In this document: positions 6,310-12,057 of the stretch, piece after piece
How the letters are laid out: each line of letters opens with the position of its first letter
How positions within the stretch are numbered: position 1 is the stretch's first letter
Source of the DNA: Nautiliaceae bacterium
Lineage (GTDB): Bacteria; Campylobacterota; Campylobacteria; Campylobacterales; Nautiliaceae
Assembly (NCBI GenBank): GCA_027062985.1
Contig: JAMOSR010000016.1
Coordinates: 1-12,651, forward strand
Direction of reading: 5' to 3'
Length of the DNA: 12,651 bases
Made by a program: the position numbers and the translations under genes
Notes under the pieces: generated by a model
Database searches by the model: none
What the model was told of the DNA's origin: nothing
Seen by the model: only the letters and a program-made list of their open reading frames with translations

Positions 6310-6917
6310 ATGAAAAGCTAGCCGATAAACTTGCCGATTTGGTACCTTTAGGTCCAAAAGAGTATAAAGCGTTTTGTGAAATTGACAGAAAATATTTCGT
6401 CCCCGCCGGATTTGAAAAAAAAGCATACGAAATCACACCTCTCCCTTTAGCCGACGACTCAACTATAAGCTCTCCTTTAACCATTGCTAAAATGACTTAT
6501 TATCTTGATTTGGAAGGAGTTGACAGCATTTTAGAAATAGGATGCGGAAGCGGCTATCAGGCAGCCGTCCTTTCTAAAATCGTAAGAAGGGTATTTACTA
6601 TAGACAGAATATGCGAACTCGTAAAAACGGCAAAAGAAAGATTTAATAAGTTAGGTCTTTACAATATTAATGCAAAATGCGATGACGGAAGATATGGATG
6701 GAGGGAGTTTGCCCCTTATGACAGAATACTGCTTTCAGCATATATAGATAACCTTGAAAAAGAACTTTTAAAACAGGTAAAAGAAGACGGATTTATACTC
6801 GCCCCAGTAAAAAACGGAAACAGGCAGATAATAACAAGATTTTATAAAAACGGAAAAAAAGAAGAACTTGAAGCCTGTGAGTTTGTCCCTCTAAAAAAAG
6901 GCGTTTTAAGAGATTAG
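6306..6917 (+). CDS. pcm: Protein-L-isoaspartate O-methyltransferase
   Basis: A 203-residue SAM-dependent enzyme that methylates isoaspartyl residues in aged proteins, starting their repair. The N-terminal block FCEIDRKYFVP (23-33) and STISSPLTIAKM (52-63) are family specific; the latter matches the substrate-binding TISQP segment of E. coli Pcm. The SAM motif I is ILEIGCGSGYQAAVLS (75-90), followed by an acidic end of strand 2 (FTID, D100) and DDGRYGW. A related methyltransferase could look similar, but the TISxP block argues for Pcm; E. coli Pcm is 208 residues. The start ATG 6306 overlaps the upstream stop (ATGA). The gene converges with trmH, only 6 nt between the stops, and no separate terminator fits in that gap. 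Confidence 0.9.
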   Translation: MNEKLADKLADLVPLGPKEYKAFCEIDRKYFVPAGFEKKAYEITPLPLADDSTISSPLTIAKMTYYLDLEGVDSILEIGCGSGYQAAVLSKIVRRVFTIDRICELVKTAKERFNKLGLYNINAKCDDGRYGWREFAPYDRILLSAYIDNLEKELLKQVKEDGFILAPVKNGNRQIITRFYKNGKKEELEACEFVPLKKGVLRD

Positions 6918-6923
6918 AAATAT

Positions 6924-7520
6924 TTATCTTTTAAGCATATCTTCATAAGCCCATTTTCTTAACGTTTTTTCTATTAAATCCGGAGGAAGGGAAGGTTTAT
7001 CGTACATACCTTTAAGTGCTCTTTGTCGTTGGGCTTCATATAAAATCACCGCATTGGCGACAGATACGTTTAAACTCTGGCTCATTCCATACATTGGTAT
7101 TATTACTTTTTTATCGGCGTATTTTACACTTATTTCACTAGCCCCGTCCACTTCGTTCCCAAGGACCACAAGCGTCGGTTTGGTATAATCCACCTCCCTA
7201 AAATCCACCGTATCTTTATCTAAAAGAGTTACAACTACCTGATAACCCTCTTCTTTTATGTTTTTATAAAATTCTTCTATATCTTCAACATACTCGTGAA
7301 AAATCCACTTATGGGCTCCCATGGTAATTTCATTGTTAAGTCTTACTTTTTTTTGATGCCTGTAATAAAGTTTTCCGACATTGACGGCATCGCATGTTCT
7401 GACAATAGCTGATAGATTATGAGGAGAATAGACGTAATCCATAAAAACCCTAAGAGTCCACTGTCTGGTATTTAAAACCTTTTTCATCTTTTCAAGTCTC
7501 TCATCGGTAACCAGATACAA
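6924..7520 (-). CDS. trmH: SpoU-family tRNA (guanosine-18-2'-O)-methyltransferase, TrmH type
   Basis: A 198-residue SPOUT-fold methyltransferase; TrmH methylates the 2'-OH of G18 in the tRNA D loop. The three SpoU motifs are clear: NLSAIVRTCDAVNVG (35-49, catalytic R41), LVVLGNEVDGAS (117-128), and IPMYGMSQSLNVSVANAVILYE (141-162). The PHNLSAIxRTCDAV block is closer to TrmH than to RlmB or TrmL. The start is TTG at 7518-7520: AAGGGA lies 5 nt upstream, and this start gives an N-terminus of the same length as E. coli TrmH before PHN. A later ATG (codon 12) would remove conserved residues. It lies downstream of the znu genes on the same strand but is separated from them by an inserted element, so it now seems to depend on the promoter at 7541-7569. 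Confidence 0.88.
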   Translation of the reverse strand: MYLVTDERLEKMKKVLNTRQWTLRVFMDYVYSPHNLSAIVRTCDAVNVGKLYYRHQKKVRLNNEITMGAHKWIFHEYVEDIEEFYKNIKEEGYQVVVTLLDKDTVDFREVDYTKPTLVVLGNEVDGASEISVKYADKKVIIPMYGMSQSLNVSVANAVILYEAQRQRALKGMYDKPSLPPDLIEKTLRKWAYEDMLKR

Positions 7521-7540
7521 ATCAATCCCTTTTTGTTGAA

Positions 7541-7569
7541 ATTATACTATTTTTAACCATACCTTTCTA
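7541..7569 (-). promoter_or_regulatory. trmH promoter, -35 side inside the inserted element
   Basis: TATAAT (7546 down to 7541) lies about 20 nt before the trmH TTG start. Exactly 17 nt upstream is TAGAAA (7569 down to 7564), four of six matches to TTGACA, and it falls in the terminal repeat of the 287-bp element. The -10 is native sequence; the -35 would be contributed by the insertion. The -10 is credible, the -35 only suggestive. Confidence 0.5.
7549..7557. repeat. Target-site duplication, left copy (9 bp)
   Basis: ATTTTTAAC directly abuts the left end of the element and is repeated exactly at 7845-7853. A 9-bp duplication is typical of the IS50/IS10 branch of the IS4 family, among others. 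Confidence 0.85.
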
Positions 7570-7629
7570 CACATCTCGAACCTCAAACTAGGGCTGTTTC
7601 ATACCAGAAAAATTTAAATTACGAAAAAG

Positions 7630-7776
7630 TAAAAATATGACAGCATTGCGGATTTTAACGAAAATTTTGCGTTAAAAAAAAGTGCGTCTACCCGTCAGGG
7701 CGCTTGCCGTTCGCACTTTTTAGCAAAATTTGAGTGTTGCATAAGCAAAAAGAAGCACGGAGCTGTCATATTTTTA
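7630..7776. repeat. Internal 15-bp perfect inverted repeat of the element
   Basis: TAAAAATATGACAGC (7630-7644) is exactly complementary to GCTGTCATATTTTTA (7762-7776). With the ends and the core hairpin it makes a three-tier nested palindrome, so either transcript could fold into one long branched stem. It might also be the ends of an older element nested within the outer one, but no separate direct repeats are visible around it. Confidence 0.75.
7662..7731 (-). terminator. Core hairpin of the element, probable terminator for the znu unit
   Basis: AAATTTTGC (7662-7670) pairs with GCAAAATTT (7723-7731), and inside it AAAAAGTGCG (7677-7686) pairs with CGCACTTTTT (7712-7721). The 25-nt apex has two alternative small hairpins, CCC-GTCA-GGG (7691-7700) and GGC-GCTT-GCC (7699-7708). 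Read on the minus strand, GTGCG...CGCAC is followed by eight T, which fits an intrinsic terminator for transcripts leaving znuB; the plus strand has five T. The large apex is unusual for a simple terminator, so another role is possible. Confidence 0.5.
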
Positions 7777-7844
7777 TCTTTGTAGTTTAGCATGAAATAA
7801 TCCTGCCTTTTTTTGCCATTGTGGAAGATGTGTAAAAAGGTATG

Positions 7845-7853
7845 ATTTTTAAC
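7845..7853. repeat. Target-site duplication, right copy (9 bp), containing the znuB stop
   Basis: ATTTTTAAC, identical to 7549-7557. On the minus strand it reads GTTAAAAAT and contains the TAA stop of znuB (7851-7849), so the insertion left the gene in frame and complete. Confidence 0.85.
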
Positions 7854-8628
7854 CCTTTTTAAACATACTCAAAAAAAGCCCCAAAGCCGCGATTATTACG
7901 ATTACCGGAGTTGGAGACAAATCAAAATAGTAACTTAGAATAATACCCCCCACCACAAAAATCAAAGAAAGAACTCCGCTTAAAACCATCATTAAATAAA
8001 ACTTTTTTGTAAATCTTTCCGCTATTAAAGGAGGAATTGTAAAAAGTGCTAAAATCAAAATAATTCCTATAGCCCTGACACTCATAACTATCGTCAATGA
8101 GGTTAAAATCAAAAAATAGGTATATAAAATCTCGGCGTTAATACCTCTTACTTTTAAAAATTCCATATCATAACTCATAGCCAAAAAACGGTTATAAAGT
8201 ACTATAATGGAAATCAGCAATAATAAATCAACCCCGGCCATCATAAAAATATCGCTATTTTCCACCAGTAAAATATTTCCGAAAAGATAACTGAGGGCAT
8301 CGGCATGATAACCGCTGGATAAAGAGAGAAAAATAATACCGACACTCATTCCAAGCGCCCATATAACCCCTATAAGACTGTCTGAGCGGTGTTTGTAATA
8401 TATTGTAATAAACGCTAAAATTAAAGCCAGAAAAAGAGTAAAAACAGTTGTGGAAAGCAATATATTTATCCCAAAATATATTCCTATTCCAATTCCCCCG
8501 AAACTCCCGTGGGCAATGCTTCCAGTAATGGAAGTGGCTTTGTTTATTACTATAAGAGAACCTATAATTCCTATTGCGATACTGAGCAAAATTCCCGCAT
8601 ATACGGAATTGGATATTAAATCCCACAT
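7849..8628 (-). CDS. znuB: Zinc-type ABC transporter permease (ABC-3 family)
   Basis: A 259-residue integral membrane protein forming the channel of a divalent-metal importer. It is hydrophobic throughout, with seven to nine likely helices. Family marks are the early segment ATSITGSIAHGSFGGIGIGIYFG, and the late block VRAIGIILILALFTIPPLIAERFTKKF followed by a helix and DLSPTPVIVIIAALG, typical of ABC-3 permeases (ZnuB, MntB, SitC type). The length is usual. ATG 8628 has AAAGG 7 nt upstream and overlaps the end of znuC by 13 nt. Metal choice cannot be read from the permease; zinc is the default by similarity. The stop lies in the duplicated target site of the 287-bp element, which now follows the gene immediately. 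Confidence 0.9.
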   Translation of the reverse strand: MWDLISNSVYAGILLSIAIGIIGSLIVINKATSITGSIAHGSFGGIGIGIYFGINILLSTTVFTLFLALILAFITIYYKHRSDSLIGVIWALGMSVGIIFLSLSSGYHADALSYLFGNILLVENSDIFMMAGVDLLLLISIIVLYNRFLAMSYDMEFLKVRGINAEILYTYFLILTSLTIVMSVRAIGIILILALFTIPPLIAERFTKKFYLMMVLSGVLSLIFVVGGIILSYYFDLSPTPVIVIIAALGLFLSMFKKG

Positions 8629-9338
8629 TCGTCAGCCTTTAAAAATTCTATAAGCTCAACTTCACAAAAATGTTTGTCTTTTGGAATATTAAGCTTAGGA
8701 CCTTCATGAATTACCGCTTTTTTATGAATATAAACTATTTTATCCACATTTCTTAAAAGTATTTTTATATCATGACTTACAACTACTCTTGTAATTTGCA
8801 TCGATTCAATTAAATCAAGTATCTCTTTTTGACCCTTAGGGTCTATAGCGCTTGTAGGCTCGTCCATAAGCACTATTTTAGGCTCACTTACCAATGCTCT
8901 TGCAATAAGTACTTTTTGCCTCTGTCCGCCGGAGAGGTCTTTTATTTTTCTGTCTTTAAAATCTTTTATTTTCAGTTTTTCCATAATTTCAAGAGCTTTT
9001 TTTTTATCTTTTTTAGAATAAAAAAATTTACCTCTCTCAAGCCGCCCCTGAAGAACGATATCAAACACGGTAATCGGGATATCAAGGGAAAAACTGGTAT
9101 ATTGAGGTACGTATCCCATAAAAGAAGAAGCCTCCTTAGGAGGTTTGCCGTAAATTTTAATTTCTCCCTCAGTGGGTTTTAAAAAACCCAGCATAAGCCT
9201 AAGAAGCGTTGTTTTTCCTCCCCCGTTAGGTCCTACAATGGCAACAAATTCCCCATCCTCAACTTCGAGATTGATATTCTCAAGCACCCATTCGTTTTGA
9301 TATTTAAAATATAAGTTTTTTATCTCAACAGCTCTCAC
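8616..9338 (-). CDS. znuC: Zinc-type ABC transporter ATP-binding protein
   Basis: A 240-residue cytoplasmic ATPase that powers metal import with ZnuB. All motifs are intact: Walker A GPNGGGKTT (36-44), Q-loop glutamine at about 79 (YVPQYTSFS), signature LSGGQ (135-139), Walker B IVLMDEP (155-161), and the switch histidine H189 in VVVSHD. The Q-loop context YVPQ...F...P.TVFDIVLQGR is the usual form in the Znu/Mnt subfamily. The start is GTG at 9336-9338, overlapping the znuA stop by 4 nt (GTGA) with a GAGG site upstream in znuA; no nearer ATG would retain the first strand. The gene is flanked tightly by znuA and znuB, so the three subunits are made together. Confidence 0.94.
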   Translation of the reverse strand: MRAVEIKNLYFKYQNEWVLENINLEVEDGEFVAIVGPNGGGKTTLLRLMLGFLKPTEGEIKIYGKPPKEASSFMGYVPQYTSFSLDIPITVFDIVLQGRLERGKFFYSKKDKKKALEIMEKLKIKDFKDRKIKDLSGGQRQKVLIARALVSEPKIVLMDEPTSAIDPKGQKEILDLIESMQITRVVVSHDIKILLRNVDKIVYIHKKAVIHEGPKLNIPKDKHFCEVELIEFLKADECGI

Positions 9339-10102
9339 TTAAGAGCCTCTATAAGTCTGTTTATAGTATATTCGGGTTTTTCGTTCAGGGGAGAAATAAT
9401 TTTCACATCCGCGCCTATTTTTGAAGCCACTATTTTTGCATATTTAACAGGAAACTCAGGAGAGATAATAACCGTTTTTATCCTGTTTTTTTTAGCAATC
9501 TTAATAATTTTGGCAAGATATGAAAAACTAGGCGCTTTGCCCTCTTTTTCAAGGGCTATTTGATTGATTTCAAAATCTTTTGCAAAATAATAAAAAGAAG
9601 GGTGAAAAGTAATAAAAGCCTTTTGCCTGATTTCTTTAAATCCCTTTTCTTCCAAATTCCCCAAAAGTTCAATATATTTTTTATAATTGCTTGAATAAAA
9701 ATTTTTATTGTCAGGGTCGGCTTTAATAAGTTCATTTAACACTACTTTTGCTTCAAGCATTAAAAATGCCGGGCTTAACCATATATGAGGGTTGGAGTCT
9801 GTTTTTAGATATTTACCGAAATATACCGTTTTTATTGAAGGGTTAATCTCTTTTATTTTTGAAAGATACTTTTTATCAAAAGGCACTCCTATATAAAAAT
9901 ACAGCGTTGATTTTTTAAGAAGTTTAAGTTTCTTAAAATCGGGCGAATACGTCGCGGGAGAAACTCCGGGAGGCACCATAACATTTACGCTTACCTTATC
10001 TTTACCGATAGCCTTTACAACCCCTTTTTGAGGTAAAATACTAACACTTATGTTTAAACCAAAAAGCCATGTAACTACTGTTAAAAAAATCAGTTTTTTC
10101 AT
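9335..10102 (-). CDS. znuA: Zinc-type periplasmic metal-binding protein (ZnuA-like), one His ligand missing
   Basis: A 255-residue cluster A-I substrate-binding protein that should capture metal in the periplasm for ZnuBC. Residues 1-20 are a signal peptide without a lipobox cysteine. Family blocks: VMVPPGVSPATYSPDFKKL (41-59), NPHIWLSPAFL (104-114, His106), FITFHPSFYYFAKDF (163-177, His167), and VIISPEFPVKYAKIVASKIGADV (211-233). The first block normally carries a metal-binding histidine (PHxYEP); here it is Ala50. The usual acidic residue in the late DPLG-like block appears as SPLNE (237-241). The His-rich loop of E. coli ZnuA is absent. Two histidines remain, and Glu216 may assist. The metal bound is therefore less certain than the gene order suggests. 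ATG 10102 is preceded by AAAGGAAA; only 17 nt separate it from the GGDEF-EAL gene. Confidence 0.85.
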   Translation of the reverse strand: MKKLIFLTVVTWLFGLNISVSILPQKGVVKAIGKDKVSVNVMVPPGVSPATYSPDFKKLKLLKKSTLYFYIGVPFDKKYLSKIKEINPSIKTVYFGKYLKTDSNPHIWLSPAFLMLEAKVVLNELIKADPDNKNFYSSNYKKYIELLGNLEEKGFKEIRQKAFITFHPSFYYFAKDFEINQIALEKEGKAPSFSYLAKIIKIAKKNRIKTVIISPEFPVKYAKIVASKIGADVKIISPLNEKPEYTINRLIEALK

Positions 10103-10119
10103 AAAGATTTCCTTTAAGT

Positions 10120-12057
10120 CTAGATATCTTTTAAAGGAGGAGAAAAATAATACCCTTGAAAATAATCTATGTCTAGTTCTTTACACACTTCAAAAACTTC
10201 TTTACAATGCACAAATTCCGCCACCGTTTTAATATTACTCTCTTTTGCAAAAAGAGCTATTGATTTTACGATATTATATGAATGCCTGTTTTCGTGAATA
10301 TTTTTTATCAGACTTCCGTCTATTTTTAAAAAGTCCGTTTTCATATCCAATACTCTTTTATAATTTGAAAATCCGCTTCCAAAATCGTCTATTGCAAATC
10401 TGCTGCCCAAACTTTTTGATTCTTCAATAAAACTTTCAAGCAACTCATACTCTTGTATTTCCAGATTTTCAAGTATTTCAAAAGTGATTCTCTTGGCTAT
10501 TTCTGGATACTGTTTTAAAGTTTTTAATATTAAGTTTCTCATTTCAAAATTTTCGATATCCAAAAAGTTGATATTAAAACTTACATTTATATTTTTATGT
10601 TTTAAAATTTCCACTATTTTTAAAAAGAGGTTTTTCGAAATATTAATATACTGCATATTTTTTATGGCTATATCCAAAAATACGGGAGGGACATAATGCT
10701 CTCCGTTTTTCATTCTCATCAAAACCTCATATTTTACTATATGCCCGTCCCTGTCTACGATAGGCTGAAAAAAAGGCACAAAATTATCTTCTTTTAAAGC
10801 TTTTTTTATCTCCCTACTCCAATACATAGATTCTTTTATTTTTTCATTTGCTTCTATAATGTCTTTTTTTAGTATTTTATATACAGGAAGATTTTTTTGT
10901 TTTGCAATTTGTAAGGCAAAAGTAGCGTTTCTCAACAGATTTACTTTTACTGCAAGCCCCATTTTCACATCAATGTCAATACTGATATCAAGACTTGGTA
11001 CATATATTTTCTGATTTACAATCTCTTTATAAAGTCTTTTTGCATGTTTTTTTATATCGGGTTTATCTATTAACAAAACGGCAAATTCGTCGCTTCCAAC
11101 CCGATATACATTTTCTTCCGGAAGCAGTTTTTTCAAAGTTTGTGAAAAACTTACAAGATATTCGTTTCCTATCTCCACACCGTACAGTTCGTTTATGTTA
11201 CTGAAACCTTCAATATCTATAAGAATAAGACCTTTTTTCGTTTTTGATTTATAATGTTTCAAATCTTCCTCTAAAGCCAGCCTGTTTTTAAGTTTCGTTA
11301 AATTATCATGATAAAGCCTGTATTCCAATTCTTCATAAAGACGGTTAAAACTTTTAAGAAGATAAAATAAAATCGAAATATTAATAAAAAAAGTAAAAAT
11401 TAAAAAAACAATTTGAATGTTAAAATATTTTTTTAACAGTTTTTCTTTTTTACATTCAAGCTCTCTTAAAGTGGAGTCGGTCTTTACAAGATATCTGTTT
11501 GTATTTTCAGCCATTCTATCAAACAAAGAAGGCATAAGTTTTAAAAACCTTTTTAACCTTAACGCCGTATTTTTTTCAATTTTATTGTTTCTTTGTTTTA
11601 TTAAAACCAAAAGCTCATTTAACTCTTCATCCACTATTTTAAGTTTTGCAACAACGTCAAGCAGACCTACATCGAAATATTTTTTTTCTATTTTTAACGT
11701 TTTATTAAATTTCTCGCTATAAGAGGTGTTTACCAAAAGAGATTGACTATATTCTCCCCCCGTTTGTAAAACTTTTATTAAGCGTTTAATTTCATTAATT
11801 TCTTTTTTTATTTTTTTTAAATAATAATTCACAATATTATCTTCCGTTCCAAATACAGTCAGTTTAAGAATATTATTTTCTAAACGGTAAAGTTTCTTAC
11901 CTATTTCAAAAACTATTATTTCATTAGAGCGGACATAATCTTTTTGTAAGTTAATCTCATTAAGGGTTTTTACGGTTTTTAAATTAAAAAACACATAAAC
12001 AGCTATAAAAAGAAGATTTACTAAAACAAAAACAATTATATATCTATTCGTTTTCAT
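10120..12057 (-). CDS. Membrane GGDEF-EAL protein, probable c-di-GMP phosphodiesterase with degenerate GGDEF
   Basis: A 645-residue inner-membrane protein. Residues 6-26 and about 213-235 are membrane helices; between them about 185 residues, strongly helical and charged, form a periplasmic sensor. A short linker leads to a GGDEF-like domain (about 245-400) and an EAL domain (about 413-645). The GGDEF signature is RVGSDEF (319-325), and the substrate side reads DIEGFSNINELYGVEIGN where active enzymes have a D.D.FK..ND..GH..GD pattern, so cyclase activity is doubtful. The EAL domain keeps KYEVLMRM (E444), FEILEN (527-531 region), AIDDFGSGFSNY (555-566), LKIDGSLIKNI (K578), AEF (E614) and FQGYYFSPP (Q634), so c-di-GMP hydrolysis is plausible. 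The ATG overlaps the upstream binding-protein gene by 14 nt and znuA follows after 17 nt. Ligand and output are unknown. Confidence 0.93.
   Translation of the reverse strand: MKTNRYIIVFVLVNLLFIAVYVFFNLKTVKTLNEINLQKDYVRSNEIIVFEIGKKLYRLENNILKLTVFGTEDNIVNYYLKKIKKEINEIKRLIKVLQTGGEYSQSLLVNTSYSEKFNKTLKIEKKYFDVGLLDVVAKLKIVDEELNELLVLIKQRNNKIEKNTALRLKRFLKLMPSLFDRMAENTNRYLVKTDSTLRELECKKEKLLKKYFNIQIVFLIFTFFINISILFYLLKSFNRLYEELEYRLYHDNLTKLKNRLALEEDLKHYKSKTKKGLILIDIEGFSNINELYGVEIGNEYLVSFSQTLKKLLPEENVYRVGSDEFAVLLIDKPDIKKHAKRLYKEIVNQKIYVPSLDISIDIDVKMGLAVKVNLLRNATFALQIAKQKNLPVYKILKKDIIEANEKIKESMYWSREIKKALKEDNFVPFFQPIVDRDGHIVKYEVLMRMKNGEHYVPPVFLDIAIKNMQYINISKNLFLKIVEILKHKNINVSFNINFLDIENFEMRNLILKTLKQYPEIAKRITFEILENLEIQEYELLESFIEESKSLGSRFAIDDFGSGFSNYKRVLDMKTDFLKIDGSLIKNIHENRHSYNIVKSIALFAKESNIKTVAEFVHCKEVFEVCKELDIDYFQGYYFSPPLKDI

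Larger units (their letters stand above)
7558..7844. mobile_element. 287-bp non-autonomous element (MITE) with IS50-like ends
   Basis: The element starts with CATACCTTTCTACACATCT (7558-7576) and ends with AGATGTGTAAAAAGGTATG (7826-7844); the 19-bp ends are inverted copies with one mismatch. A perfect 9-bp direct repeat flanks them. It contains no credible reading frame, so a transposase must act in trans. The inner nine bases TACACATCT are identical to the inner part of the Tn5/IS50 mosaic end, and 13 of 19 positions agree overall; length of ends and duplication size also fit the IS50 group. The inside is rich in inverted repeats (7630-7644/7762-7776 perfect over 15 bp; a core hairpin at 7662-7731). 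It is inserted at the znuB stop codon, which is recreated by the duplication, so znuB remains intact. No transposase gene and no second copy are in the window. Confidence 0.85.

Noticed and set aside
7555..7846. A structured non-coding RNA (RNase P-, tmRNA- or riboswitch-like) closed by a 22-bp terminal helix
   Set aside because: On the minus strand both mismatches of the outer helix become G-U pairs, which first suggested an RNA, but a weaker inner pair (7591-7602/7792-7803) favours the plus strand instead. The exact 9-bp flanking duplication and the IS50-like ends explain the boundaries better as an insertion. I saw no RNase P or tmRNA core motifs.
8255..8626. A 123-codon minus-strand open frame inside znuB
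   Set aside because: It is an alternate frame of znuB with no family features, and starts just after the real znuB start.
8829..9182. A 117-codon plus-strand open frame across znuC
   Set aside because: It is antisense to conserved ATPase motifs and made of low-complexity Phe-rich sequence, as expected from the complement of AT-rich coding DNA.
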